Shown here one piece after another: positions 35,815 through 45,267 of a stretch of 64,000 nucleotides of DNA; position 1 is the first letter of the stretch, and each line of letters begins with the position of its first letter. Both the position numbers and the translations under genes were made by a program. The stretch is from Haloquadratum walsbyi J07HQW1 (lineage in GTDB: Archaea > Halobacteriota > Halobacteria > Halobacteriales > Haloferacaceae). Below the pieces are notes generated by a model. It was not told the origin of the DNA, did not search any database, and worked only from the letters and a program-made list of their open reading frames with translations. Location of the stretch: positions 2,739,436 through 2,803,435 of the forward strand of contig KE356560.1 of assembly GCA_000415965.1 (NCBI GenBank), read 5' to 3'.

Positions 35815-36525
35815 TCAGAGTAACTGACGGATATCATCAATCATCGTCTCTAGATCGCGATTTGAAAATGCAAGCGAGAACCCATCAATCGTCGCCAGCG
35901 CTGGGGCATGTTCCCAAAGTTCCTCCTCAGTAACTCCATGAAGCACAACTGCATTCGGGGTTGGATTAACGACACGCATTGCGACGAGGGGAGATTCACC
36001 ACGCGTGATGCCTGTAAAGACGAGTGCACGCGAGGTGGACTGTCCATACAGTCTGTAAAATTCCTCAGACGAAAGACGAGTGATTGCTTCGATACTATTA
36101 ATGATTGTATGTCCACTGATGCGGTCATGATCGCCACGGACAATTTCGGTCGCACCCATCGCCTCATATAATGTCTCAAGTGGGATTGCTGTTGGATATT
36201 CTCGGAGATCTTGAACAATATCGCTTTCAAATCCAGCGGAGATAACACGCGCATACTGTCGGATACGACCACCACCACGTGCCTCATCAATATCTAATAG
36301 TGCTTCAACCATCCGTCGAACGACACCGATTCCTGGGCTTTCCCGACGTCCACTTTCATAATCTGAGATTACTGATGAGGACACATCGAGTTGATCAGCA
36401 AGCGTCGTCTGTGAAATATCGAAATCCGTGCGCCATTTGCGGAGTGTCGCGCCAGGGTCATTGCTGAGTGTGACCTCACCGGCGATTCGCCGAGCCAGAT
36501 CGTCCCGCGGAGTCGCAGTTGTCAT
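35815..36525 (-). CDS. Helix-turn-helix regulator (archaeal COG1709 type)
   Basis: 236 aa. Cro/C1-type helix-turn-helix at about 38-66 (ISQTTLADQLDVSSSVISDYESGRRESPG). The C-terminal domain (about 90-236) has the archaeal family blocks TAIPLETLYEAMGATEIV, SSEEFYRLYGQSTSRALVFTGITRGESPLVAMR and GFSLAFSNRDLE, likely ligand-sensing. It is next to and convergent with HMG-CoA synthase, an association I recall from other haloarchaea, so a role in lipid-precursor control is possible. Single gene. Confidence 0.85.
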   Translation of the reverse strand: MTTATPRDDLARRIAGEVTLSNDPGATLRKWRTDFDISQTTLADQLDVSSSVISDYESGRRESPGIGVVRRMVEALLDIDEARGGGRIRQYARVISAGFESDIVQDLREYPTAIPLETLYEAMGATEIVRGDHDRISGHTIINSIEAITRLSSEEFYRLYGQSTSRALVFTGITRGESPLVAMRVVNPTPNAVVLHGVTEEELWEHAPALATIDGFSLAFSNRDLETMIDDIRQLL

Positions 36526-36661
36526 CCGGGTGACCTCTCTTGTGAGTTGTTCACGTGCATCTGCTAATCATTGCTGTTGAGTACTGAAAAAGGGTATCGA
36601 CCATTCGATTCGGTATCTCATAACTCATTTCAGATCATATACTGGACTCAACGGCGGACGA

Positions 36662-37399
36662 ATGCTCAAGCCTGTGTACATCAGAAAAATAGGTGTGCCA
36701 TCAACACTCGTTCATATTTCCCTTGGATTATTGCTTGCAGCCGGGGTTCTTGGAGACCAATTTACTGGACGACGCGTATTGATCATTGCTGGGGCAACAG
36801 CACTGCCGGATCTTGATGTTGCACTTGAAGTGGTGTTCTCTGGCGCCCATCGCGCCGTTGGACACACATTTGTCCTCCCAGCCCTGCTCATAATTGGATT
36901 AATCTGGGAAACACGGTGGCGGCAATCATCAATACTTCGGCAGCGATATAATGACACTGGAGTGAGAATGTCGTTTCTTGCCGTCGGTTGTATGTTTGCA
37001 GCCGGAATTGTTCCTGATCTGGTCGTAGGAGGAGTAAATGTATTTTATCCGTTCCATGACGCATTTATGACAGTCGATGGACGATTACTATATTCGACAG
37101 ACCGTGGGTGGGTACAGACGTTTATTGAGTCATCAACGTCATCGGATGCGACACAGTCGCGGACAACGCAGAACTTTGAGTTTCGGACTGTGATCGATGC
37201 AGAACCGACACTTGGGGCAGACACTGACTCAGGGAATGCCGAATCGGAGCAACCACAAGTTGAGCGGATTTTTCCAGTTGCAATGACGGGATTTCGAGGA
37301 TGGCTCCTTCCGCTCGCGACAGCCGTGACGTCACTTCGATTGTACCGTGCCCGACATGAGCGCGCAGAGCGTGAGACAGTCCAAAATATGACGAAGTAA
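36662..37399 (+). CDS. YdjM-like membrane-bound metal-dependent hydrolase
   Basis: 245 aa. N-terminal membrane segments (about 14-32, 36-52, 68-85) with conserved VHISLGLLLAAG, TALPDLDVALE and HRAVGHTFVLPAL; the His/Asp residues are the putative metal ligands of the YdjM/DUF457 family. A lumenal or extracellular variable region (about 150-205) precedes a final hydrophobic stretch. Role unknown; family members are often linked to membrane maintenance. Single gene. Confidence 0.78.
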   Translation: MLKPVYIRKIGVPSTLVHISLGLLLAAGVLGDQFTGRRVLIIAGATALPDLDVALEVVFSGAHRAVGHTFVLPALLIIGLIWETRWRQSSILRQRYNDTGVRMSFLAVGCMFAAGIVPDLVVGGVNVFYPFHDAFMTVDGRLLYSTDRGWVQTFIESSTSSDATQSRTTQNFEFRTVIDAEPTLGADTDSGNAESEQPQVERIFPVAMTGFRGWLLPLATAVTSLRLYRARHERAERETVQNMTK

Positions 37400-37501
37400 C
37401 AGTGTCTGCAAATTTTATTATCACCTGTTGATACATCACGATGGTTCTTCAGTCAATCACATCGTATTCATAAATCCAACTCAAATGACTAACTGGTACT
37501 G

Positions 37502-38095
37502 ATGAACTGCCCACCGGAGATCTCGATTTGTCCATACGAACAACTTGCTGATGAACAGCCACTGTGGGAGTGCAAGCAGGCCTTTGAACGTGAACTCGGC
37601 GCTAAGACTGGAGACTCTGAAAAAGCCGATATATACGACTCAAAATTAACAACAATATATCATGATCGATGGGTGGCGTGGGTCAATTACTGCGTCAGGA
37701 TCGATCCGGGATGTATCGCTGTTGCTGTGATCGATGACCACACAGAGATGCATGATGGCACTGAGATTGAGAAGACTGATGAACCGAGTGGTAATCAGAG
37801 CCACACAAGGACGGCTGAGACACAGACACTCGCCGGGTACGCGTTTTTACTGCCAGAATTATTCGGATTTATCTGGGATGCAGCCGTACTCAACGAATTA
37901 TACGTCAGTCCATCCTATCGTGGCGAGGGGGTCGCCGATGCACTGTTTGAGGCGATACTGACGACTGCACGTAAACAGACCTTACCAGTGAATCGGCTTG
38001 TATTAGATGTTGATCCGAAAAATGATCGTGCTCGTGCGTTCTACGACCGCCATGGATGTAATCAGTGGGGTAAGATGCTTACGCGATCACTGTAG
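37502..38095 (+). CDS. GNAT-family N-acetyltransferase
   Basis: 197 aa. The acetyl-CoA loop is in VSPSYRGEGVADALFEAIL (Q/R-x-x-G-x-G/A), followed by NRLVLDVDPKNDRARAFYDRHGC, the classic C-terminal GNAT strand-helix. The middle (about 75-115) is a polar insert of low complexity. Substrate not predictable. Confidence 0.85.
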   Translation: MNCPPEISICPYEQLADEQPLWECKQAFERELGAKTGDSEKADIYDSKLTTIYHDRWVAWVNYCVRIDPGCIAVAVIDDHTEMHDGTEIEKTDEPSGNQSHTRTAETQTLAGYAFLLPELFGFIWDAAVLNELYVSPSYRGEGVADALFEAILTTARKQTLPVNRLVLDVDPKNDRARAFYDRHGCNQWGKMLTRSL

Positions 38096-39026
38096 CCGTC
38101 ATTGATGACTTGATTGCTTTATTATATACGTAACTGAGTGTTCAACTCCCGTGAGTGTAGTCTCGTGCACAAACGGTGGTCATAATATTGGCTGCTGATA
38201 CCCGAAATGTCTCAATCAGAGATTGAATTCAACGTTTTCAAGCCAGGGTCGCCTTCTTCAAGCAGCGAGCCACTACTGTCGCGAACGACGTATGATGCGG
38301 GGGAAGCGACAATCTTGCGAAAAAACAGAGTAACATTTAGCAATATTAACCGTCCAGTGCCCACAGTGAACGCACCCCGGGGGCAGTCGCCTCGACCGCC
38401 TGTACACAGATACATATGACAGTATTCTCTCTCGATCCTGAGATATACTATCTGGATTCCCTTACCCGGCTCGCTCGCCGCTGAGGCGGTCGCTCCATGT
38501 ATCTGAGATATGTCCTCAGGTTCTACCCTCACGGCGGTGTCAGATGTCATCTAACAGTCCGTCAAATGATATCTCACGATCCCATTTCAATCTTGACCCC
38601 ACACCCACATCCACAATAGAACATCAAATACGCCTGATAAGCCAGCTGTGACCGTGACAGTGAGCACAGTGAGTCTGAATGCGGGCATAATGTAATCCTC
38701 ACAGGCGTGTATTTGGACCGTTTTTCCTCTTCATTGTCCTCGTCGGTGCTGATGTGATGGCATACCCCGCCATGTCTATCCTTTCTTTCAGACTCGAAGT
38801 TGTGATAACGAATCGAATCCACTATGAGAGCGTAGGGGTTTGATAAAAAATCCGTCTAGTGTCATCTCCGACGCCATCAACGGTAGTATATCCTTTGTTT
38901 ACTCCCTTCGGTCACTCTTTGAGAAGGGGAGTTACCGCCTGCAGTCAGCTAAACGATTCATCACCGATCATCGATCTGACCGAGTAGAGATGAAGATTCT
39001 TGCAACTGCCCTGTGTGGTATCAATC
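38096..39026. other. 930-bp spacer without a gene
   Basis: Contains the fragment CCGGGGGCAGTCGCCTCGAC plus CGCCTGTACA (38378-38408), shared in part with 6640-6665. The GCTCGCTCGCCGCTGAGGCG stretch at 38469 is G+C-rich and may be element debris. The open frames here do not look coding. Confidence 0.45.
38378..38408. repeat. Dispersed fragment related to 6640-6665
   Basis: GGGCAGTCGCC and CGCCTGTACA blocks in the same order and spacing within a few bases. Confidence 0.45.
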
Positions 39027-39536
39027 ATGTTTCAGCGTGTCCGTGCGAATGGTCCAGCACTTTTTGTTCCGCTCGCATGGGTTGTTGTTGGTGCTGCACA
39101 CGCGGAGTATGTATCTTTCCAAGCACTGACAATCGCTCATGGTGTGATGGCTATTATATTAGCTGGCTTTGTCGTGTTTTCTTGGAGTGATATGCGCTCC
39201 GGCGCCCTTCGGACATGGTGGATTATCGTCGCAATCGGATTTATTGTGACAGTTATTGGGTTATTCGGATTGCTTTCGACGCCACCCAATCGTGGTCTCC
39301 TTAGTATTTCACTCGGCGGATGGATGCTTCTTCCCGCAATCGGATTTATTGATACAGGTCGCCGGTCAGGTGCAGTGCCGATAACGACATTTGGTGCCGC
39401 CGTAAGTTCGATTGCCGGGATGGTGCTCTACTTCATCGGGAATGGCGAATTAACTTTCACATTCGCTGGGCTTGCACTTGTCGGCGTTGGTCAGACGATC
39501 GGCATTGTTGATGCAGTTATTCGATATCAAATATGA
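39027..39536 (+). CDS. Small polytopic membrane protein
   Basis: 169 aa, five or six hydrophobic helices with few charged residues (FVPLAWVVVGAAH, ALTIAHGVMAIILAGFVVFSW, WWIIVAIGFIVTVIGLFGLL, SLGGWMLLPAIGFIDTG, FTFAGLALVGVGQTIGIVDAV). ATG 39027 (MFQRVRANG) is preferred to the upstream frame from 39000. No family recognised; haloarchaea encode many such proteins. Convergent with alaX. Confidence 0.7.
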   Translation: MFQRVRANGPALFVPLAWVVVGAAHAEYVSFQALTIAHGVMAIILAGFVVFSWSDMRSGALRTWWIIVAIGFIVTVIGLFGLLSTPPNRGLLSISLGGWMLLPAIGFIDTGRRSGAVPITTFGAAVSSIAGMVLYFIGNGELTFTFAGLALVGVGQTIGIVDAVIRYQI

Positions 39537-39582
39537 TAGAATTATTAGCTCCTGAAAATCTGATCAAGACGTGATATCATCA

Positions 39583-40839
39583 TCACGGTGATGATTGGTC
39601 CCACTCACGAAGCGTCGATCGAACCGTCGAAGCTGACGTATCGAGTCCACCACCCTGCGCAAACGATGGTCCACCACCGCCCCCACCACCATATCTATCT
39701 GTGAGCTCATCAATCACTGCACCAGCATTGACGTCACTCGCATCATCAGCAGCAACGACGACAAATGGACGCTCACTGGTGCCAACAATGGCAATAACTG
39801 AACCATGAGGTGGTTTTTTATCATCGATACCGGGTGACGACTCAAGAGCCCGCTTTGCTGCCTCTCCAGCGTCGTTTGCAGCAACGGATATCTCTGTAAT
39901 TGATCCAACACGCCAGACCGCTGTATCGGTCTGGATGGAGTCGAAATCAGCAATTGCTGAATCAATTATTTTTGCTTCTAAGTCGTTTACTTGTGACTCA
40001 AGTTCATCACGTTCATTGCGAAGCGCAATCGCCCGGTCGCTCAGATCAGTGATACTCGTTTCTAAGGCTATTGCTGTTTCACGAAGTGCACGATGTTGTG
40101 TCGCTCGCCGATCAATTCCTGTTGGTCCGACAGCAAATTCAACACGTGTCATCCCCTCACCTGGATTTGATCGATCAAGAATTGTTACAGGTCCAACTGC
40201 ATTGGTGTTCGCAACATGTGTCCCACCACATGCAGCGACATCCCATCCATCAATCTCAACAATTCGAATAGAGTCGGCATCACTCATCACGCCCTCCTCG
40301 GTTTTTGTATTAAATGCAACATCCTCACGTGCTGTTGCCTCAGTCGTCGGAACTGTCTCCCACGTTACATTGCGACTTTCCCAGATAGCACGGTTCGTCA
40401 ATCGTTCTAATTCAATGAGTGTTTCATCGTTAATAGATGTGGTTGTCGTGAAATCAACACGAATTTTTTCAGAATCAATGCCAAATCCCCCATAGCCAAG
40501 ATCAGTGAGAATCCGACGACCAGCACCATAGATGAGATGACTCGCAGTGTGTGCGCGCATACAATAGGTGCGGAACTCATCATCAATGACACCGGTTACG
40601 TCCTCACCGACCTCAAACGTGGGTGTCGATGCGAGTGTGTGTTCAACAACATCACCTGTTGATTGGACATCAGTCACTGAGATGTCATCAAGCGTCCCGA
40701 TATCCGGTGGCTGCCCACCACTTTCAGCATAGAAGTATGTATGATCTAACGTCACTGTCTGCCCGTCAATCCCTGTGACAGTCGCAGTAAACTCACGCAC
40801 AGTTGGATCATCTGGAGCGCGGGTTTGCATATGTGACAA
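39583..40839 (-). CDS. alaX: Alanyl-tRNA editing protein (AlaX, long form with DHHA1)
   Basis: Trans-editing enzyme that removes Ser or Gly from mischarged tRNA-Ala. 418 aa. It has the AlaRS second-domain blocks FYAESGGQPPDIG, HTASHLIYGAG (HxxxH metal ligands) and CGGTHVANT (Cys/His ligands), a coiled-coil (about 240-290, RALRETAIALETSITDL...), and a DHHA1 tail ending RYGGGGGGGPSFAQGGG. No aminoacylation domain is present, so it is an editing factor and not a synthetase. Confidence 0.93.
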   Translation of the reverse strand: MSHMQTRAPDDPTVREFTATVTGIDGQTVTLDHTYFYAESGGQPPDIGTLDDISVTDVQSTGDVVEHTLASTPTFEVGEDVTGVIDDEFRTYCMRAHTASHLIYGAGRRILTDLGYGGFGIDSEKIRVDFTTTTSINDETLIELERLTNRAIWESRNVTWETVPTTEATAREDVAFNTKTEEGVMSDADSIRIVEIDGWDVAACGGTHVANTNAVGPVTILDRSNPGEGMTRVEFAVGPTGIDRRATQHRALRETAIALETSITDLSDRAIALRNERDELESQVNDLEAKIIDSAIADFDSIQTDTAVWRVGSITEISVAANDAGEAAKRALESSPGIDDKKPPHGSVIAIVGTSERPFVVVAADDASDVNAGAVIDELTDRYGGGGGGGPSFAQGGGLDTSASTVRSTLREWDQSSP

Positions 40840-41002
40840 TTTAGCCAGGATTAAATCAACTTCGCGATATCAAAATATTAAATCAAAAGAGGTGGTTTCG
40901 ACACATATAATCAGCAGGTTGGTTTCGCTGTCCCGACAGAATATTCATCAGTTATAGATATTTACTCCTCGCCGACGTGTTATTGTAATATAAAATACAT
41001 AC

Positions 41003-41518
41003 TTACTCATCAACAAGTGTGACATCAAGTGTTGATTCGAGTTTGCGAATGAGTGATCCCCCAATACCTGCTCTTGTTGCTCGACCTTGCTCGACTGCGA
41101 GTATCTCTCCTGATTCGACGTCCAATTCAGTTGCTAACTCATCAATCGTAAACCCGGCAGCTTGGCGGGCTGACGCCGCAATCTCACCATACTCGGAAAC
41201 AAGATATGGAAGTTGGTCTTGTTCGTAATTCGTTCCCTCGCGCTCCCAGTGACGTGAATCACCAGTTGCTTGATCATGCATGCGTGCATGCTGTTGCACA
41301 GCCCGTTTCTCTCGTGATGGCTCATCATCACTTCGCTCCTCATTATTGTTGCTACCAGGACCGGCTCCCGCATCATCGTGTGGTGCACACTCTTGACAAA
41401 CGAGCAACTCGGCACCAGCAACGTTTGCTTGCGTGAGCGTCGTTGTTGATTGTCCACAGAGTTCACAACTGTCACCGTCACCGCTACCACCTCCGCTCCC
41501 GGTGGAGTATTTTGGCAT
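41003..41518 (-). CDS. mbf1: Multiprotein bridging factor 1 (aMBF1)
   Basis: 171 aa. N-terminal zinc ribbon CELCGQS ... CQECAPH (18-45), a disordered middle (about 50-95), and a C-terminal Cro-type HTH (about 108-165, IAASARQAAGFTIDELATELDVESGEILAVEQGR). In archaea the protein binds the small ribosomal subunit and affects translation, unlike the eukaryotic transcription coactivator. A palindromic TATA box TTTATATAAA (41539-41548) is centred about 26 bp before the ATG, giving a leaderless mRNA. Confidence 0.93.
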   Translation of the reverse strand: MPKYSTGSGGGSGDGDSCELCGQSTTTLTQANVAGAELLVCQECAPHDDAGAGPGSNNNEERSDDEPSREKRAVQQHARMHDQATGDSRHWEREGTNYEQDQLPYLVSEYGEIAASARQAAGFTIDELATELDVESGEILAVEQGRATRAGIGGSLIRKLESTLDVTLVDE

Positions 41519-41538
41519 AACAAGGTATACTCACTCTG

Positions 41539-41548
41539 TTTATATAAA
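41539..41548 (-). promoter_or_regulatory. TATA box of mbf1
   Basis: TTTATATAAA, self-complementary, about 26 bp before ATG 41518. Confidence 0.65.
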
Positions 41549-41724
41549 CCTCAGTTGCACTCAGAGACGCAATATCAAATATCAGTTATCAGTTGTATTG
41601 TGTCAATGACAATCTGAAGAGTCACCAGACGGCGGCTGCATTCACAGTCACTTGCTCGTCGTCGTGGTAACTATGATTTCTCTTCTCAAGTGTAAAAAAT
41701 TGAGGAAAGGTAATATCACAAGTA

Positions 41725-41809
41725 TGCGTGGGACCGGATTTGAACCGGCGGACCTCTACAGGACAGCGCCCTCAACGCTGCGCCGTTGGCCTGGCTTGGC
41801 TACCCACGC
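41725..41809 (-). tRNA. tRNA-Leu (GAG)
   Basis: 85-nt class II tRNA. Acceptor arms GCGTGGG / CCCACGC pair perfectly with discriminator A. Anticodon stem CAGCG/CGCTG around the loop TTGAGGG gives anticodon GAG, reading CUC/CUU. The variable arm GTCCTGTAGAGGTCCG is long, as in Leu tRNAs, and the T arm CCGGTTCAAATCCGG is intact. No intron and no encoded CCA. Confidence 0.96.
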
Positions 41810-41929
41810 TTGTTATATCGCGACTTACGCAAGCAAAATTTATTTATGGTAATTTATAGTAGTTTCCTTTCGGTCGAGCAGCGTCAGAGAGTCACAGCCA
41901 GTATTGTTTAATCGCGGAGGACCATCTCA

Positions 41930-42496
41930 TTGGATATGGATTTGCGTATTCGCAATCATATACCGGGACTCACTGCAGTGTTGACGATTCTCTCACTTGC
42001 TGCTGTTTTTGCTGCCGTTCTTGGGATAATTCCACAGTCTTCACTCCCAAGAGCTCCAGAAACACTCATCGAATTAATTCCGCATGTAAATGCAGTCATC
42101 AGCACAGTGGCAGTCATAACGATTCTACTGGGTGTCCGATTTATTCGTCGCGGGGATGTGCGTCGCCATCGTGCAATGATGCTGACTTCAGTTGGATTGT
42201 TTATTATGTTTCTTGTATTATATTTATACAAAGTGATTCTCAAGGGTCCAGCGGAGTTCCTCGGTCCTGACGTCATTTATCAATATATGTATCTGCCAAC
42301 GCTTGCAGTCCATATTCTTCTCGCAGTAATTTGTATTCCGTTATTATACTATGTGGCATTGATTGCACTTTCACGACCCATTGAGGCAATCTATGAATCT
42401 CGACATAAACTCGTGGGACGAGTTGCCGCTTCACTATGGCTCATTTCATTCGTGTTGGGAAATGTTGTTTACGTAATGCTGTATGTTGTGTATTGA
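41930..42496 (+). CDS. DUF420 membrane protein
   Basis: 188 aa, five helices. It shows the family pattern of conserved His in a second segment (LIPHVNAVISTVAVITILLGVRFIRRGDVRRHRAMMLTS), a third helix (LFIMFLVLYLYKVIL) and LPTLAVHILLAVICIPLL. DUF420 proteins are linked to cytochrome oxidase assembly in bacteria (CtaM) and may bind heme/copper via these His; the role here is by family. Start ATG 41936 (MDLRIRN) is an equally good choice. It stands alone downstream of the tRNA, on the opposite strand. Confidence 0.85.
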   Translation: MDMDLRIRNHIPGLTAVLTILSLAAVFAAVLGIIPQSSLPRAPETLIELIPHVNAVISTVAVITILLGVRFIRRGDVRRHRAMMLTSVGLFIMFLVLYLYKVILKGPAEFLGPDVIYQYMYLPTLAVHILLAVICIPLLYYVALIALSRPIEAIYESRHKLVGRVAASLWLISFVLGNVVYVMLYVVY

Positions 42497-42594
42497 TGAG
42501 TGACACTGACAGCGAGGAAAGCACTGGTATGCGTATTGCATCGAATTAAGAGGGAACGAGAAGGTTTAGCATCTTCAGCAGGGAATGATGTGCA

Positions 42595-43509
42595 ATGACA
42601 GATGCGACCTCTGGGTCTGGGGCTGACTCCAACTCCAACTCCAATTCCGATTCAATTACCCCTGTTGATTTAGATGGAGAGGATTTTCGAGATCCCGATG
42701 CTCTTCGTCGCCGGGCTGGCGTATCAGGCGATCCAGAGTTTGATCAGCATTTCCTGATTGATGACCGAGTATTAGATCGTATCCCGACATATATATCAGA
42801 GAATACGGATACAACACACATTCTCGAAATCGGAGCCGGAACAGGTGCGCTGACAGATCGACTATTAGCTGTTGGTGACACTGTTACCGTTGTGGAACGT
42901 GACTCGACACTCGCTGCATTTCTTCGTGAGGAGTTCACCGCTATGATCGATGACGATCGACTCACCGTTATCGAAGGCGATGCGCTTGAGGTGACGCTTC
43001 CAGGATTTACAACGTGTATTTCGAACCTGCCGTACGGCATCTCCTCAGAGATTTTATTTAAACTGCTTCCATCTGGGTGCCCACTCATCGTGATGGTTCA
43101 ACGCGAGTTTGGTGAGCGAATGGCTGCTGATCCTGGGACAGACACATATGGTCGACTATCAGTAAGCGCACAGCATTATGCAGCTGTTGAGGTAATTGAA
43201 ACAGTCCCACCGACCGCGTTTGCACCTGAACCAGCGGTTGAAAGTGCGCTTATCCGTGCGGAACCACGAGAGCCGGAATACACGGTGACAGATGAGACAT
43301 TCTTTCTTCGGTTTGTAAAAGCAATATTTACACAGCGGCGAAAAACGGTCCGAAACGCAATCCGGAATACAGCACATATTTCGATGCTTGACACTCCTGA
43401 CGCAGTTGTCAATGCCGCCGATGAGACGTTACTGTCTCAGCGAGCTGGTGATTTAACCCCGAGCGAGTTCGCTGAATTAGCAACAATTGCTGCTGAAAAA
43501 GGGAAATGA
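42595..43509 (+). CDS. ksgA: 16S rRNA adenine dimethyltransferase KsgA
   Basis: Dimethylates two adjacent adenines near the 3' end of 16S rRNA during small-subunit assembly. 304 aa. AdoMet motif LEIGAGTGALT (77-87), acidic ERDSTLAAFL, GDALEV, catalytic ISNLPYGISSEI, and the C-terminal FLRFVKAIFTQRRKTVRNAI. The first 25 residues contain a (Ser-Asn)n stretch coded by a CTCCAA hexanucleotide repeat, a non-conserved extension. The stop overlaps the next gene by 4 nt. Confidence 0.95.
   Translation: MTDATSGSGADSNSNSNSDSITPVDLDGEDFRDPDALRRRAGVSGDPEFDQHFLIDDRVLDRIPTYISENTDTTHILEIGAGTGALTDRLLAVGDTVTVVERDSTLAAFLREEFTAMIDDDRLTVIEGDALEVTLPGFTTCISNLPYGISSEILFKLLPSGCPLIVMVQREFGERMAADPGTDTYGRLSVSAQHYAAVEVIETVPPTAFAPEPAVESALIRAEPREPEYTVTDETFFLRFVKAIFTQRRKTVRNAIRNTAHISMLDTPDAVVNAADETLLSQRAGDLTPSEFAELATIAAEKGK
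42626..42654. repeat. (CTCCAA)n microsatellite in the ksgA 5' end
   Basis: Four units of 6 bp encode Ser-Asn repeats in the N-terminal extension. Confidence 0.75.
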
Positions 43510-44144
43510 CCGATAAAGAGGCTTATACCGATGCAATTGATTCGACACTCGCCGAGCGGCGTGAAATTGAGACAACAGTGTATCAACCAGCCGAGGACTC
43601 AGCGCTACTCGCCAACGCAATCCATGAGCAGGGTCGTGGGCGTTTGCTTGAAGTTGGGACCGGCTCTGGGTGGGTCGCAGTCACGACCGCAGAGGACGTT
43701 GATGCGGTCACGGAGGTCGTTGCAAGTGATATAAACCCACATGCATGTCGTGCCGCTGCGCAGCGGGCAGTATCATCTGATGATACGACAACGCCGATCT
43801 CTGTTGTCCAAGGAGATCTCCTCACCGCATTCGATACAAACAGTTTCGAGACAGTTGCGTTTAATCCACCGTATCTTCCGACAGACCCAGATGCCGAGTG
43901 GGATGACTGGATGGAGCGTGCGCTCTCCGGTGGACCATCTGGACGAGAGGTAATTGAGTCATTTATTGACTCTCTTTCACGCGTTCTTGTCCCTGATGGC
44001 ATTGGATTGGTGATCATAAGCTCGTTAACTGGATACGAAACAGTGACGAGATATATTGAAACAGCTGGATTTAGCTATTCGGTCGTAATTGAGGAGTCAT
44101 ATCCGTTTGAAACACTCTCGGTGCTTGCACTGAGACACCAATGA
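43506..44144 (+). CDS. HemK2/Mtq2-type protein methyltransferase
   Basis: 212 aa. AdoMet motif LLEVGTGSGWVAV (47-59), acidic VASDINPHACRAA, and catalytic NPPY in VAFNPPYLPTDPDAEWDDW, followed by GGPSGREVIESFIDSL. The short form without PrmC's N-terminal domain methylates the Gln of the GGQ motif in archaeal/eukaryotic release factors and may act with Trm112. Start overlaps ksgA by 4 nt, so both are translated together: ribosome modification and termination. Confidence 0.9.
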   Translation: MTDKEAYTDAIDSTLAERREIETTVYQPAEDSALLANAIHEQGRGRLLEVGTGSGWVAVTTAEDVDAVTEVVASDINPHACRAAAQRAVSSDDTTTPISVVQGDLLTAFDTNSFETVAFNPPYLPTDPDAEWDDWMERALSGGPSGREVIESFIDSLSRVLVPDGIGLVIISSLTGYETVTRYIETAGFSYSVVIEESYPFETLSVLALRHQ

Positions 44145-44205
44145 TATAACCTGCGGATATATATTGCTTTAGCAAATATTAAGCGCTGTCATTACATATC
44201 GTGGA

Positions 44206-45267
44206 ATGATGAGCGAATACGTAGCGACATCGCCTGGACTGTTTCCACTTCCTGACTGGGCGAAGTCGGAGTTATCAGACCTGAAGGGTCATCAAAAAGA
44301 GGACTTAATCACAGGCAATGAGTCAGCGGAAATCGGTGATGTGTATAACACATCCCGGACGGAGGCGATTGAAACGCAATGTGAGATGGGACTTGACCGT
44401 ATTGTCGGCGGTCAGCATAGGTGGGATGATATGCTTGCACATCCACTGACGATTCATGAGAACGTCGAAACTGGTGGTATTATTCGATATTATGATAACA
44501 ATAACTTCTATCGCGATCCGCAGGTAACCGGTGAACTTACTCCGACAGGAGATATTGCAGATGAATTAACAGCAACTGCGGAGACGCTGAGTGAGATAAA
44601 AGCCGGGTCTGACGTTTCTGGGGGTGACGCTGCCCTTCAGGCGGTTCTTCCTGGTCCATATTCACTCGCAGACCTTGCTACGAACAACTATTATGAAGAT
44701 GACGCAACGTTCCTTTCAGCAATCGGGGAATTACTCACCGAGGAGGCTGCAGCACTGCCGTCGCATGAAACGCTGTTTTTGCTTGAGCCATCCCTCGTCA
44801 CCGCTGCCCCGGACGATGAAATTGCACCACTTGTCTCAGAGACAATCTCGGATGTTGCAGACGCAACTGACTCGGAGGTTGTTGTTCACACGTACTTCGG
44901 CGCGTTAGATGAGAAAACATACGCTTATTTGATGGATGCATCAGTCTCGGCTCTCGGATTTGATATCGTCGGAAGTGACCGAGAACAGACGCTCTATAAC
45001 GTGACTGAATATGGCGTTACCACGGATATTGCCCTTGGTGTCGCCGATGGACAAAATACACTTGTTCAGTCCTCAGAAACGCTTGCTGAACGTGCAAATT
45101 GGTTCCAGAATCAGGTCCCATCGGCTGAGTTTGACACTGTCTATCTCACGACGAGTGCTGAACCGTTTTATTTACCTGTAAATAAACATCGTGAAAAACT
45201 TACCGCGTTAGCAGGCGCAGCAACAAACAATCCCGCTGTCACAACAGAAACGGAGGTCGAAGCATAA
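44206..45267 (+). CDS. MetE N-terminal-like / methionine synthase-related protein
   Basis: 353 aa, TIM-barrel of the UROD/MetE superfamily. MSEYVATSPGLFPLPDWAKSEL resembles the start of split MetE proteins; later blocks are QAVLPGPYSLADLATNNYYED and VVHTYFGALDEKTYAYLM. The zinc ligands of catalytic MetE (HxC..C) are not seen, so it may lack catalysis or serve the partner encoded 1 nt downstream. A second in-frame ATG (44209) gives an equally good start. Confidence 0.85.
   Translation: MMSEYVATSPGLFPLPDWAKSELSDLKGHQKEDLITGNESAEIGDVYNTSRTEAIETQCEMGLDRIVGGQHRWDDMLAHPLTIHENVETGGIIRYYDNNNFYRDPQVTGELTPTGDIADELTATAETLSEIKAGSDVSGGDAALQAVLPGPYSLADLATNNYYEDDATFLSAIGELLTEEAAALPSHETLFLLEPSLVTAAPDDEIAPLVSETISDVADATDSEVVVHTYFGALDEKTYAYLMDASVSALGFDIVGSDREQTLYNVTEYGVTTDIALGVADGQNTLVQSSETLAERANWFQNQVPSAEFDTVYLTTSAEPFYLPVNKHREKLTALAGAATNNPAVTTETEVEA

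Noticed and set aside
38212-38550. 112-aa minus-strand ORF
   Set aside because: Covers a dispersed fragment and mixed spacer DNA; no protein-like pattern.
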